Shown one piece after another: positions 1-13,431 of a stretch of 64,000 nt of DNA. Position 1 is the stretch's first letter; every line of letters starts with the position of its first letter. The stretch covers positions 47,194,069-47,258,068 of the forward strand of contig OZ021723.1 in the NCBI GenBank assembly GCA_963978545.1. The letters are read 5' to 3'. The notes below the pieces were generated by a model. That model was not told where the DNA came from and ran no database searches. It saw nothing but the letters and a program-made list of their open reading frames with translations. The position numbers and the translations under genes were made by a program. The DNA is from Linyphia triangularis. Taxonomy: Eukaryota > Arthropoda > Arachnida > Araneae > Linyphiidae.

Positions 1-2149
1 ACAGGCTTGTACTGATGAGGGACTATTAATGGCATTATTCAAATCTTTTATATGTGGAGATTGAATTATCGGGAGGTATGTTGCGGTCGAAGTTGGGTGC
101 TTTTTCGTGATCTTTGTTTTGATTTGGAGTTGGGTTTCTGATTTTAAAGCCTTGCCTTTTCTTATGAGAAAAATTGCACTCTTTGCTAAAGATGAATATA
201 TTGTTTAATTTAGATATATACCAAAATATTTTTTTTACCAGTTCTCTGAATGATGTATTTAATAATAATAATGTTTTGTGCACTTGTAAAAAAAGTATAT
301 CAGTATAAAAGTTATAAAAAGATGAAAAAATGAAGACATTGAAATTGTTGAGCTATGCTATTTATTTATTCTAACTCCAATCGGTGCTGAAAAATTAATA
401 TTTTATTGTTTCTTACTAATTTAACACTTTTACTGGTGGATAAATTGTTTTTTTTTTAATAGTAATTTATTTTTTTAAAAATTATATACTGATTTAAGGA
501 GCTTTTGATAGTACTTTATTGTGCGAATTTTTCTTTTTAAAAAAATGTCTCGTTAAAAATAGTTTTTCATCCTCAATTAACATTTTACCTAAAACAAATT
601 CACTGATAAGGGAAGAGTCATACTAAAAAGAACTTCCTTATTGACTTACATATATATATCTTATAAGTTACGCACTACATATCCTGAAATAATAATGGTA
701 GTGTGTACTTTCCCTATCATACCTCAGTCGATAAATATTTCTAAAGCATTCTTATTAAATACTTTATTTCTTTCCCTTTATCTCCTCGTTGTGTGGATAT
801 TAAAAGTACTTCGCACCTCTTCTCTAAGTAGACTTGTTATCAATAAACACTTCGCGGTATCCAGAAACTTTTATTTCGATGACTTGAAACTTTAGAAGTT
901 TTGCATCGCTATGTTTTCGCACCAGAGGGGATAAAAATCAGCCCACTTCAGATCCATTTACTAATTAAAATTATTCCTTTCGTCTAATTAAAGTGCTCCT
1001 CTTCTCGAAGTGGAATACTCAAACATAATTTCATCTCTCCAAATTTAAGGAAGTTTGTATGGAACTGCACGCTTCTTCGGTAAGATCATTCTTTTTGCCT
1101 TGTCATCGTCTGAGAGCGTCGCTACAAAGGTGGAACATGCAGGGAGAAATAAGCAACAGTCAGATCCAAGTGGTGCTGCAAAAGTTTACTTTTTGGTGCC
1201 ATTTTGAAAGTTAGGGCCTAAATAGCATTTTGTTGCAAATGTTAACTTTAGGGTGTTACTTTTAAAAGATTCACTTTTTTTTACAAAAAGAAGTATGTAA
1301 TGAAGTGGAGGTCCTAAAACGTGTCATTGCTGGCAAATAAAATATTGCAAATATTGTTTATTATCTGGAGCAAGTATAAAAGGTAAAGGCCCATACAGTG
1401 TATTTGGTAGTATTCAATAATTATCTATGATGGCTTTTTGTATCAATTTAAGATGTAATTTTATTAATAAACTTTTTTTTTTGTTGGAGATGATACTCTT
1501 TCGGAGACCTATGCATGCTTATCAATTTTTACTTAGACAACAAAAGTGTTATTTATGATCTGTGGTGTTTATTGGGGGGGGGGGGGGAGAAATGCCAATT
1601 AAACAATTTTAATCGATATATAAAACAAAGAAAAGAGCCTCGTGAGCACTTTTTTGCCTATTAAATTATTTCATGTTTATATAAGTGTTGACCTCTTAAT
1701 GTAATAATGCGCTGAACTAAAAATATATATATATTAACACATATCTTTACGTTTAACAAGTAAAAAAAAAAAAAAAAAAAACTGCAATTAAAGGATCGAA
1801 TTAAAATCAATAAAACAATTAACTGAATTTTTATTTGGTTGAATTTCGAAGATTGTCCTTTTTTTAGTTAATGCCTCTCAAAAACCAAAATACATAAACT
1901 CTCATAGAGAATACAGATGACTAACTAAATATCTCTGTTTAAAATTATTTATAAAATTTGCTTACTGTAGTAATGAGAATATATCTCACTGCAGGTAGAA
2001 AGTGAAATAACTGCTTTAATTCAATAAAAAAAATTTCATTTTTGGACCGTAGTGTGATATTACGTCAGTATGAAATGCTCATAATATTTGTTTTCTCTAA
2101 ATTTCTATCTTTCTTTAAATTGATAACACTAATGGTTCGATAGATTCGA
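1..2149. other. Non-coding AT-rich stretch
   Basis: I see no convincing exon, RNA gene or complete transposon here. The stretch is AT-rich, with short homopolymers, a 14-bp G run at 1574-1587 and an A run near 1762. The open frames present (such as 641-895) have no recognisable domain and no coding-like composition. Confidence 0.6.
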
Positions 2150-2402
2150 AAAGTTTTATGGCCCTTGTCAATGGACTTCTACATGTTAGCCGTTCGTCGC
2201 ACGGAGAATATCACGACGGTTGTCAATTTCACGCCAGGTACGGCAACCATGGCAGCATTCATAGAGACTATGCGATAGAGAACATTCCACACTTTCCTCC
2301 TGCAAAAGATGTGTTTTACGAATCTCCAAAGGAAAAAGTCCAGTGGCGTTATATCAGGTGATCTAGGTGGCCAAGAGGGAACACATTCAGTTAATAACGC
2401 GC
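2150..2402 (-). pseudogene. Degraded Tc1/mariner-superfamily (DDE) transposase, C-terminal fragment
   Basis: The minus strand encodes a short stretch containing WPPRSPDITPLDFFLW, the signature around the third catalytic acidic residue of mariner/Tc1-type (DDE_3) transposases. Further along the same strand, in another frame, is a remnant reading TWREIDNRRDILRATNG and then a stop; this matches the usual C-terminal part of such enzymes. The required frame change and the stop codon show the gene is dead. Only the C-terminal part is present; the N-terminal helix-turn-helix and the first two catalytic residues are not recognisable. A sequence with a mariner-end look (AAACACCCTG at about 2629-2638) lies at the 5' side on this strand and may be one terminal repeat. 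I do not see the other end. Confidence 0.75.
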
Positions 2403-3022
2403 AGATGATATTTACAAAAGAAACTAGAACAGAAAAACATAAAATTAATAACATGGGCAGACGATATTTACAAAAGAAATGATATTCAAATGAGAAAAGG
2501 AAATTTTCTGTGGCAACGTTAACTATAAATGAAAATATGAGTTATTCTGTGCATTAATGGGATAAGTTTGTTTATATCTTCAATATTTTATGAATTATTC
2601 AACATCAAAATGTGTTCAATCTTTTTATAAACACCCTGTTTATCAAATAGACATTTGTTCAACACTACATTTCTAACCTGCATATTATTAACAATCGTAC
2701 AGTATAAATGTTTTGCAATCCCTTGCTTAAATTCACAACGAAGGTGAAACATAATCAACAAAGGGTTGTGTGCAACATGTAATTAAACAGTAATTTATTC
2801 TTTTAATGAAAATGTCATTTATAACAAGCACATTTCTATTGCATTAATTTAAATAGAATGTTGTAAGCACGCTTCCTCAGCATTTGAAAGGTACAGTCAA
2901 CTCGCGATAACTTGAAGTTCAAGGGACTGGCTAAATTCTTCGAATTATCCCAAGTTCGAGTTATCGGAAGTCACTCGGGAGTTATTTTCTATTCAAGGCA
3001 TATTTCATCAGACATCTTTTGC

Positions 3023-3292
3023 TTATTCATGTGGAGTCCGGAAGACAATATATGCTTTAAACTTTTCTAGCCATCCTGCACTTGCTATGAATCCTTCAAC
3101 TGTTAGTAAACGAGAAAAGGTCTTCGCCTTTTCTTTTAACATTATTCCACTAAGAGGGATTTTGGAATTCTGGTTTCGATAAGTCTCTAACCATTTTAAT
3201 ACAGCAGCTTCGACACCAAGAAATGCCTTCACTTCTTTACACGATGGATCGAGTTTCTTACATCGCAGATTTTGTTCAGTTTCATTGATCAA
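3023..3292 (-). pseudogene. Tigger/pogo transposase fragment (CENP-B/Tc5-type DNA-binding domain)
   Basis: This 89-codon frame reads as the second helix-turn-helix of Tigger/jerky/CENP-B-like transposases. It contains VLKWLETYRNQNSKIPLSG, then LKEKAKTFSRLL, then a GFIASAGWLEKFK segment; these fit the family pattern of a W-containing start, a 'pisG.mlkeKA' core and a 'F.aS.GWL.rFK' end. The DDE catalytic domain that should follow is missing. It lies inside the inverted-repeat element at 2894-3769, which explains its origin. It is a relic and not a host gene; its short length and lack of the catalytic region argue against domestication. Confidence 0.75.
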
Positions 3293-3511
3293 TTTAACTT
3301 TTTAAGTTGGACTAAGCGTTATTCAATTTACGTTTTAACATTATTCAAAGCCAACGTAAACCAACACCATTGACTCACACTTTAAATATGGAATGGAATG
3401 TAAAGACAGAAGCCCGTTTACTTTCTATACGCTTTAATGCAGAAGGGTTTTCCCCGGTAACAAGTTAAATTGTAAAACACGATATAAAAAGAAAAATCGT
3501 TTTTATTATTA

Positions 3512-3512
<1 letters not shown>

Positions 3513-3594
<82 letters not shown>
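3513..3594. repeat. (TA)41 microsatellite
   Basis: A pure TA dinucleotide run of 82 bp inside the Tigger remnant. It creates an artificial Tyr-Ile repeat ORF that is not a gene. Confidence 0.97.
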
Positions 3595-3599
<5 letters not shown>

Positions 3600-3814
3600 T
3601 TTTTTGTATGTTACAATAGTAAAATTTCCTCAAAAACTTCGTCTGATATGATGTATACTGTGTATGGAGATAATTTAGTGTTGAAAAACATTAAATTGTC
3701 CTGGGACCTAATGAAAACTTCGAGATAAACGAATATTCGACTTATATTCGAGTCATCACGAATTGACTCTACAATAAATAACCAACAAATTCAGTAATAT
3801 CAACTGTCTGAAAG

Positions 3815-4105
3815 TACCACAATTTTAGACGCTCAAGTTTCTTAAAAATTAAGACTCCATTTTGCATCTTAAAACAGTGCCACTTATTTAAGACACTTTT
3901 GCGTCTTATTTTAAGACATTTTAATTTGCTGGGCAAAGTTACGATTGTGCCAAATAATTTCTCTATCGGTATTCGGCAAAAGTAGGGGTATAAACACGTC
4001 TTGTTAGACGACATTGCATAAAAAAAAATTCTCAGAAACCCCTTAGCGCAGTATACTTAATGTAATAATTTGCTTTGACAGCGCAATTATAGTAAGAGGA
4101 AAATT
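3815..4105. repeat. Diverged copy of a GTCTTAAAAT-type MITE-like repeat
   Basis: Read on the minus strand, this segment contains GCAAATTAAAATGTCTTAAA, a nearby AAGTGGCACTG, and farther on TTTCAGACAGTTGATATT. The same words occur in the same order in the inverted-repeat element at 49.72-50.12 kb. The shared tail 'caatta(t/a)agtaagagga' (about 4085-4100 here, 50124-50140 there) supports a common origin. Boundaries are uncertain because both copies are diverged and this one seems to carry an insertion. Confidence 0.5.
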
Positions 4106-7031
4106 ACGTTATTTTAAGGCGTAGGAGCGGCCAAACGGCTAGAAATAACAATTTTCTTGCATAGAGTCGGTTCCGGAATCATTGTCGCACAGCATGGGAA
4201 GAGTTACTTGATACGAGGACACTTGAACATAATATCATTCAGGTTTACCTTTTGGTCGGAAGGTCGCCAAGGATCGGACGTTGGCGCGTTAAAAAATTGA
4301 TTTAACTGAATTCTTGTATTTCCAGTCATTTTTATAAATTCTTTTGAGAATGGCAATTCTTAATTTCGACTCCATTTTGAAAAAATTATTATATACTGAG
4401 TCTGTTGTTGTTATAGCTGTGGAATACACGTTTAAGAAATTTTCCACTCATAAGTGAGGAACTGAAACAGAGCAGGAAAAATTCACAATTACAAACATCT
4501 AATGGAGTGAATTTCCAGAATTACATGTACGCGTTTCCAATTGGCTTACAAAATAAAACAAAAAATTGTTTCGCATCAAATTTGAAACGCGTATATGTAA
4601 TTTTGGTCATTTACTCTATTAAATATTTTTAAATGTTTAAAATGGTACTTTCTTTCGTAATTTTGGCAGAACATATTTTTGTTTTCAAGTGCAGTGCGCT
4701 GAAAAAAACCCAAAACTTTTTAAATATATTGCTGAAAGTATGTAAAGAGCATAATAATTTCATTGGATGGTAATTTCATGAACTTTAAAAAAAATCTCTG
4801 ATCTGTTGCTCTTAATTTGCATTTAAGTTTAGAAACAGCTGTAATTTTTTTTCTTTTCTTTTTTCTTTTGGTAAGACGAGAATTACTCTTTTACTACGTA
4901 CTTTAGCAAAAAAAAAAAAAAAAAACTTAATTTGGCTTGCAAAATGGGTATAGAATGTGTTTCACGTAATCACATCCACATTGCGTTGGAATTTTTTTTT
5001 TAAAGAAGCACTACACTATCCGTTTATTTACTTTTTCAAATATGAAAGGGATAAAGTGCCAAAACATTACAGCGCTTCTCCAGATTCCAAGAAGTTAGAA
5101 TCCGAGTAATTCAATTTTTTTTTATTCCCTTTACCTTTTTCTTTTGAGCACCAAGTTCCCGACCTCGATGCTTATGCATTGCATTTGGGCCTCGACGTTA
5201 TGTTACAAGACTCCTAAATGACAACTTATGACTTTTCTTCATCTATATATCTTTTCTTTCTCAACCTCCAATTGGAGTTTTATTTTTTTCTTCACTCTTT
5301 GCCCCATCTACATTTGCTTGTGAAGGAAGCGGATCTGGCTGGATGAGATGGGGAGAGGGGGGGGGGGGGGGTAGACATAGCACACTTTATGGAAAAAAGT
5401 CCAGCAGTTTTGAACTGGTTCCTCATAAAGCAGCTCTCTTCTTCGCAGAAATTGATTAACATAATAGGAAATATCATACGCAGAGCATTGGAACAGCCTT
5501 TCTTTTTGTTATCTTGTTTTCGAGTGGAATTTTGCTTTTGTATTTATATTTTCCCACTCCATCCCTAGGTCTTGTCACGGCAGACCGTCCGGTAATGGCC
5601 TACTGGAAGTTTATGCCATCATTTATTTAGGAGATTATGAGCTCCTCTTGTCACATACCTCATGCTAACTTCGGTCGTGCCTCGTATTTTACTTGACACC
5701 TCCTAACCCGTTGCTTGTAGCCAATTTTTTTTTGTTTTTTTGTTTTCCTAATCATCAAGAAACTTTCAAAACACACCGAAAGAACTTTCGTCATTATGAG
5801 TCGATGAGTTATTTTAATTGCCACATGACACGGATTAAACCAAAGTTGGTATCTAACAGAGGGCGGAGTGGTTTTTGTCATCCTCTTATTTTTTTTTTTT
5901 TTAAATATGAGGGAGGGATGTATTTGGTAACTAGTTCATTGTGCCACTTTTGCTTTTCGTTTCTGCAGAATTTGTACCAATAGAATGCACCTTTAGTGGA
6001 TTTGTTGCTTGTTTTAATACTCTATGACTATAATCACCGCTTATTTGTCATAAGTACAAATTCTTCCCCTTCCCTAAAATAAAAACAAATGTTTTGGCTT
6101 GAAAGTGTATTTTTTTTACCATCAAATGGGACTCGTCTTTCTACAAACTATTTTTTTCTATGAATTTCCTTTCCGAGAGAGACTAAAACAACACAACCAG
6201 AAATAAAAACTGGAACACAGCTCGTGCACTATTTAGTCCAAGCTAACCTAAAATTTGTTATTCTGATGATTATGAGCAACTTTGTTTATTATTACCTTTT
6301 GTTGTATCAGGAAATGTTTTCTTCTACTAAAATTAATTTACATTGAATTTCAAAAGTATTACAAATTTGCGTTTCAATTCCTATGTAAGTAGAATGCCTT
6401 AAATATTTTAATTCTATTAACAGCTAAATAAGTCAAATGTCTTCAATTTTTAAAGTGGTTAGATTTCCCGAATAAATTAAAATTCTTCGCTTAAAAATTT
6501 ATAGTTCTGTACTTCTTTAGTGCTGTCATATATTTTAAAATTTAACATTTTTCAAGTAACGGTTATTTTAAAAGGTAATAAAAAAATTGAATGTTTTCCC
6601 TCCAACGCCAAAACAAATTATTTTATTTCATTATAATTCATCTCGATGCTATTCATTTTACAAGAGAGTTTTAATTATATATTTTTTTGCTCTATCATAT
6701 CTAGCACCAACCTCTGCTCATTAATAAATTCGAAAACGCTTTTTAATTATCAGTAAATATGTTTAGCGACTGCAAAAGAAAACATAAAAAAATTATTTTG
6801 AATCGCTTCGATGTATGTAATTCTATATTGTTCTTCATTAAGCCATAAGCTTAAAAAACCGCAAATTATGTATCAGGCTTAGTAGTTGAATTCCGAATTG
6901 GGCATCAAAGCTTTTAGTTGCTTTAACTATGCATTCTTAATTTTCCTCGTTTAAGTAAAATTAGTGATTAGTGGAAGACATGAAGTGCAACGCATTCTTA
7001 AATTAAAACGTCAAAGCTTTTCCAAGTAAAT
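4106..7031. other. Non-coding stretch, no gene recognised
   Basis: No domain-bearing ORF, exon with good splice sites or RNA gene is visible. There is a 15-bp G run (5357-5371). The ORFs at 5660-5983 are short, overlap on opposite strands and look like chance. Confidence 0.55.
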
Positions 7032-7084
7032 ACTTAATAATTTGTAAACGAATGACAGTGTCATTCGTTTGCAAATTATTAAGT
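7032..7084. repeat. 53-bp near-perfect palindrome
   Basis: The two 26-nt arms (7032-7057 and 7059-7084) are reverse complements of each other except for one position, with a single central base at 7058. This is far beyond chance for one locus. It would extrude as a cruciform or fold as a hairpin with almost no loop. The loop is too small and the stem too short and perfect for an ordinary microRNA precursor. Confidence 0.95.
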
Positions 7085-7549
7085 TCGTCCCCATGCAGGT
7101 TTCCAGGATGTTTGGAAGGGAAAAAAAATTCTGGCAATTTAACAATGGATGCAGTGGATTAGTTACATAAAAATAATTAGTTGGTTTGTAGACTCCGAAT
7201 AAAATATTCAAAAAACTTTTTCGAAATATTCTAAAATGCCCGGTAAGTCCCGTAGGCCATCGGCGGTTCGTTTGATTGCTTTAAATTAAGTTTCTCTACT
7301 TTTGTCATAGCCGTTTTGATACGAGCTGCTAATTTAAATACCTCAGGGTAGGTTAGGGCCTTAATTATTCAGCACCCAGCCAATATCCGATGTAGTCGCT
7401 ACATCAAATAGCGTGAATTATAAATGCGTGCCATTTGTGTGCGGGAACCAAATGAGCAAAGAAAATGTCTTCAAATTAAAAATTCCTTCCTCAAAAGTTT
7501 GGAGGGAAAATAACAAGTCTCTCTTAAATAACAACGCCGTCTCCTGTTA
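7085..7549. other. Non-coding stretch, no gene recognised
   Basis: No exon or element is recognised. Base composition becomes more mixed toward the homeodomain-site-rich block that follows. Confidence 0.5.
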
Positions 7550-7900
7550 CTGCTCTTCTTCCTTATTAATAGGTTATTGCTAATTAATTATTTATTAATA
7601 CCCTGGGTGATGCTCAGAAATAACTGTAACTGCGCGATTTATTATTAATTTTAATTGTGAGGCTCTTTTGTTGCATCAAGCGCCCCGTCTCGGGATTATT
7701 ATGCATTCGAAGAGAAAAAGAGGGAGATGTATCGTGTTACAGGCATTTTCGATAAATAAATGACCGCATTTTAACTTTTATCGCTCTTATTAAATATTTC
7801 TAACCCCGCGTAAAACTTTTCTCGCTTCAAGAAACGTAATTAGCGCGTTAATGAAGAGAAAATTAATTTTTCAAACTAATTAAAGCCACCCCCTGTAAAA
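7550..7900. promoter_or_regulatory. Candidate enhancer: dense homeodomain-type (TAAT/ATTA) sites
   Basis: The block holds clustered TAAT/ATTA cores, including TAATTAATTATTTATTAA at about 7580-7600 and several TAATTA/ATTAAT words at 7640-7660 and 7840-7885. They are mixed with more complex, GC-containing sequence, unlike the simple AT-rich background. It lies about 9 kb upstream of an exon of a developmental transcription factor. Function is inferred only from composition and position. Confidence 0.3.
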
Positions 7901-10900
7901 TTTTCGACATTTTCTCTCTCTTTTCTTGTGTGGGTACCGTCAATAAAATTTTTCCAACTCTGCGCAGTGACTGCCTTGTTTTGCTTTCGGGGTGCCAAGG
8001 ACCATTGTTTTCAGCATTTGGCGCCATGTGGCGCGCCGATCTCGGCAATTAGTTCCCCACTTGTGTCAAATGTTTTCACCTATAACAAGTTTCACAACTT
8101 GAAGCACATTTTTGCTTTAGTGTCAGCGCAGTCTCTGTGGTCAGGTGACGAAAAAATGGAATACTTCCCTCGCATAGGGAAAACATCTGATTATTTAAAC
8201 AGCAAGCGTTTTCGAACGCTTTGCAATTAGTCTTACAAGCTTCTATTTGTAAAAATGTTTTTTTGAGACACAGCGAGGTTTGCTCAACAACGGAAGGAAT
8301 TGTCTCGATGGTATTCCTTATTGTTTAAAATTCGTACTATGCTAATGAATCGGTTTGCACGTCTATACTAATGTACGGTATGAGTATGCAAATTTAACGA
8401 CAAGGGAATGAAATTTGTTGAAGTTTCGCTTGTATGTTTTTTCCTTTAACCTGACAAGATTATATTTAACTTTTCGACTTTTAAAGTAAATTATAATTTG
8501 TTCACAATTTTCTGTATTAGATAATGGTTCCACTCTTGGCTAATTTTAACTGTCAACTTTCACCAAGTATTCATATTTGATTTTTGCTTGCTTTCTGCTT
8601 GCACCAATATTTCTGCTATTCCCAATACTCTGCTTAACATTTGCAATTCAACTATTATATTTGGTGTAACCATGTGTCAGAGAATCTTTTAATTTGTAAG
8701 TTTTGCTTTGAAATCTCCAATACCTGGCAAACATTGTTTGTACAAATTACTCAGTCCTTACGCTTATTTCATTTTTTATGAATTGGCTACTGTGTTCTTC
8801 GATTCCAAATTTATAGGAAATGAAGATTAGATGAAATATTGAAATTTTATTCGAAGGACGGTTCTTTAATTATACTTATGAACTTACTTAGCAAATGCAG
8901 GAATTAACATTGGCTGTCATAAGTAATTTGAGTTTAAACTAAACGAGGAATTAACGACATATTAACGAAATTTTTAATATTATCGCTTTATCATTGTTGA
9001 TCAGAACGCTCTTGAATCTAAAAAAATATCGTTTCTTAATATTTTGCAGCAAGCTGTTTGTAAAATCCATTCACGTCAATTCTAACGTTTACACCCCCCT
9101 CTTAAATGAAATTTTACTAAAGTAAAGAATCCAGTGAAAATACCAAAAGGATAAAAGGAATCTCCGTCCAATTTAAAATTTTAGTTTTATTTCATTCATT
9201 GGGGTAATTGTCATTTGATTCGTTCTTCTGTACTCTAACATCTGCATCGTGTTATTTTTATTATAACCAGGTAAAAATGTGAGACAGTATTATATAATTG
9301 TTAAATAATATTTAAATCAGTACTTAAGGAGGAGTACAACATTTTTTTAGTAAAAAAAGCTCAAATCACAATTTTCTTTTTGGCAAAATGCTACAATGTT
9401 TACGAGTTCCATCCCTCTTGATGTTTAACCTAAATTAAGACACTTTTTATTATAAAATCATTATGAAGTTTATGTATTAAACTATTTTATTCGTAACATC
9501 AACTGGAAAATTACTTTTTAAACCTTCAGCTTATTTGTTCTTTTAGGATGACTTAATTTGAGGATAACAAAAATGGGGAATTTTAAAATTTCATGGCTAA
9601 ATATTTTAGGTAAAAATTTAAATCTCATTTTCTAGTCTTAGTATTTAGCATTTTGCTAATAAAGCATTCACAGTTTAATCTTTGATTTATGCTCTGGCAG
9701 ATAACTGAAAAAATACTGCAATTGAAAATTCTCATCCCTGCAAGAAATTAGCAAAGTTGTAGGAGAAGACTTGGAATTTAAAAAAAAAAAAAATATCTTG
9801 GTTATGCAGTTATTAAATTAAAAGAAGATTAATATTATTTGCGATTGACTTAATGCAAGTGAAATCAAATGCAATTCTCTCATTTGCATTCTTACATTTT
9901 GTCCCATCAGCATCTTCCATCCTCAGTCGATCTTTGATAAGTTACCTCTGAATATCTTCCGGATGCTGCCGATTATGAACTCATTGTTCAATTTCTCCAG
10001 AGAATGTTATTTATTTTCCCGTCTCTCCTGGTTTCTCTCCCTCCCCCTCTTTGTTCTGTCCAATAGTGTGACCTTATCTGCGATTTCCACATCGGGATCT
10101 TTTTCGGTATCCCGTTTTTTCTGCCTCCTCCGCTTTTGACATCGGAATAATGACGTAATCGGATTAGGATGATCATGGACGCATTGTCTTGTCGCCGTAA
10201 TTGGGGCAGGACACCATTTCACATCGCTGATTCGCGATTAATAATCTCGGATGAATACCTGTATTGAGTTATGCAATAAGGGACCAATCTTCGACGGTTT
10301 TTTTTTCTCCTTTTGATTACTGTATTACACATATCTATATATGGAGGCATAAGAATAGACATACAAGATTTAAGCTTAGAAGCGATAAACAATTTCAAGT
10401 TGGTTTATGAAAGCTTTATTCTAGCCTAGGCTCGAAACCAAATTGAAGTTTTGTTGAAATGTCTAAAACTCTATCCTTAGTTTTTTGTATTGCCTTGATT
10501 TAGTTTTTTTTACAAATCACTGCCTAGCGTCTCATGTTTTGCGTTATGAGCAAAAATAATGTTATTAATTTTTACAAAAATTGACATTAAAATTGAAAGA
10601 TTCACAGGACTAAACTTCCTCTTTTTCATCTTGTAAATACGCTTTTGTGAAATAAATGCTATCCCAACATTACATTCCTTAGGTGGTGATATAAAGGGAG
10701 ATAAAGTTTGTCAGTCTGATCAGTATTGTACTCTTATCTTTATTAAACGACAACTAACCATTTGAACTGCAAGAATTTAATTATAAAAAATTATATGAGT
10801 TACTTTTTAATCATTTAAGCCACATACCCTTCAATATTACACAAACCGTTTAATAAGAAAAGACCCACTTTACAACTAACAAGATTCAGGCCCGCACATT

Positions 10901-13431
10901 AAAGTTCCATTTGCGCACTCTGCTATTTGGAAATCCATCTCTTTCCCTACATTCGAGCAAGGCGAGGAAAAACCCAACTCATCTAGATCGTCTCCAAAAT
11001 TCCTCTAGCAATTAAGGCAAGACCCTAACCCACCACCCGCCAAAGCAAAAATGTCAGGGATTAATTTCGAGAAATCCAAAGTTCATTTTCACACCATGAA
11101 AATTTCTCTCTCACTCCCCCCCCCCACTACCAGTCGTGGAAAACATTACCTTACACCCTTCTCCAAATAATATTCCCTCGATTTATTATTATTTTCGAGC
11201 CCCCTCACCATGGGTCGTACACCAAAACGCGTGGGTGCAAAGTGGGGGGAGGGGGTGACCCCTCTGCGAAATTAAGCCTCCGCATAACCGCATAATCGTA
11301 ATCACCTTTTAATTTATGGCCATTCCTTAATTACACCCAAACGAAGAGTTGGAAAAGAAGAAGAAAATAATAAATTCGCTAAAATATTCCGAGTGAATTA
11401 TAATTTCGCACCAAAGGACCGGAGTACCGTTAATTTTCCTTAAAAGCGCGAGTCTTCTACCAGATCCAGTATTCCGGTCGCCAGCGAAATCTAATAATTA
11501 TAATGCCGGGGTGAACTCAACCCCCCCCCCCCTCTCCACTATTTACCCCCTTCTTGTTTATTTCCCCGCTCACGCTTCATCGCTTTCATATAAAGATGGA
11601 AAAATAAATAGACGCGAACGCTCATCACTTTACTTCGAGTTGGATGCTTTTGTTCATAACTTTGAAAACGGGGGGGGGGGGGGGGGCTCATCGTTTATTG
11701 GTGGGACTATGGGCTTGAGCCGCCTCCCCCCTTCCCATCCCTCCTTTCCGATTTTTCCAATAAATGAATTTCTCGCTCTTGTATGGGGCGTGTGAATCGT
11801 ATAATCACCTCGTGTTTAAGAAAGAGCTTTGCTTGGGAGGTTGTTTAGGGGGAGACGGGGATTTTGTTATGATTCTGATCTCGAAGTATGATTTGATGTC
11901 GTCTGGGTGGTATGGTACCAGTTTAATTGGTGATTGTGGTTATTATTTTTTAATATTAAATTTTATTGTCGAGTTATGCCTGTTTGAAATTTATCACTGT
12001 TTACAAAAAATTAACTGAAGAAATATAAAATTAGAGCAATTTTTAATCAGTTATTTTTCTTGTTATAAATGCGTTAAGTTATTTTAACCGCGATTGTATT
12101 GTTTTTTTTCCTTAAAAGTTTTTTTCCAAGATCAAATTGGCCTAATCTCTTTGTAAAATATATTTGTATTTTCTCTGCTTTTTAGATTATTTCAATATGT
12201 GATTTCCCTTTAGGAAGTATAAAACATACTGGGAAAGCTTCTAACTTTTTTTCACTTCATTAATTAAGACAATCTTTAATTTGACAATCTTAAAATCGTT
12301 TATCCAGAGTAAAAAATCAGAAAATTTAATTGGCAAATTTTTTGTTTCTCTGCAAAATATCAATTGTAATGGGGTTTTTTTTAAAGTAAAAAAATATTTA
12401 ACTTATAGGTATCATTTTGTTCTATAATATGAAAACAATATCTTATTGAAAAATATTCATAAGCAAACTACATTACTTTCTCTACTTTAAATCTTATACA
12501 ATTAGCACATTTAATAATTTATTTTGAACATGATCAGAATTACTGTGAAGCTTTTTTTCTTTTGATATAAGTTATTTCCATAGAACTATTTGAAATTAAG
12601 AATACTAACAACATCAAAAATTATTTCGTTTCTTCTGTTATAATAAGCACAATATCCGAAAGATTTATTTTCATAGCATGAAAACTTATTCAAGCATAAA
12701 GTAGCTCTTATTCTTCATTGAGTTTTTAACAAATAAGTTAATCACTTGAAGGATTTGCCCAACCTCATTAATTAAAAAATATTATTAAATAGAAACGAAT
12801 CCTTATTGTTCAAATTATTTCTCCTAAAATTCCATTTCATGATTATACTTAAGAATTTTTTTTTTTTAATTAACCGAGTGTGCGAATAACTGCAAACAAC
12901 ATCAAGAGGAGGGGGGGGGGGGGGGGGAATGCTCTTTTATTAGATTTGAAAAGTCATAAGTCTTTTCTGCAAGCAGTGAGGCACTTGGTTAAGCGAAATT
13001 AATGGTTTTGGTCGGGAGGCAAATTAAGTTTTACCGAATATTTGAAGGAATTAATTTTGCCTCTCCGCTAGATGCTGCTTAGCATAAATTATAAATCAAA
13101 CTTTTCCTTCATGTAGGGCTTCCGCTCCATTCTCGATAATTTAAGATTATATTTCAAAAATAATATTTTTTGTTTTCCCTCTTTTCACTGTTGCCGCATC
13201 TGAGCCACGTTGCTCACTTTCAAACTTTAAAAAATTCGTTCGGTAGCACTAACTTTTCGATTAATTTTGCTATGCCTTTTATTAATCTTATGTCACTTTC
13301 AAGTTTTATACGGAGTATAAAATTTTAAAGGATATATTGTCTTTTTATCCATCAAGCCTAAAATATTCTCTTTTAGTGTTGTATGAATTTATTTATCAAT
13401 GCCATTGCAAAAATGTTATATAAATAAATAT
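7901..13431. other. Non-coding stretch, no gene recognised
   Basis: No supported exon or RNA gene. Parts of 9.9-11.5 kb are of mixed composition and could hold conserved non-coding elements. Poly(C)/poly(G) runs are at 11521-11532, 11670-11686 and 12911-12927. ORFs at 7928-8230 and 11511-12018 have no recognisable domain. Confidence 0.5.

Larger units (their letters stand above)
2894..3769 (-). mobile_element. Tigger/pogo-like DNA transposon remnant with terminal inverted repeats
   Basis: The left end starts CAGTCAACTCGCGATAACTT and the right end, read on the minus strand, starts GAGTCAATTCGTGATGACTC. They form imperfect inverted repeats. Each is flanked by the dinucleotide TA (2892-2893 and 3770-3771), the target site of the Tc1/mariner/pogo superfamily. 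Ends of the CAGT...CTCG..AACTCGAA type are typical of pogo/Tigger. The interior carries a fragment of a Tc5/CENP-B-type transposase (separate entry) and a (TA)41 microsatellite at 3513-3594 that expanded inside it. At 876 bp it is far shorter than an autonomous element, so it is an internally deleted copy. Confidence 0.75.

Noticed and set aside
3418..3633. 71-codon Tyr-Ile repeat ORF
   Set aside because: It is the translation of a (TA)n microsatellite inside a transposon remnant. The similar ORF at 42940-43152 has the same cause.
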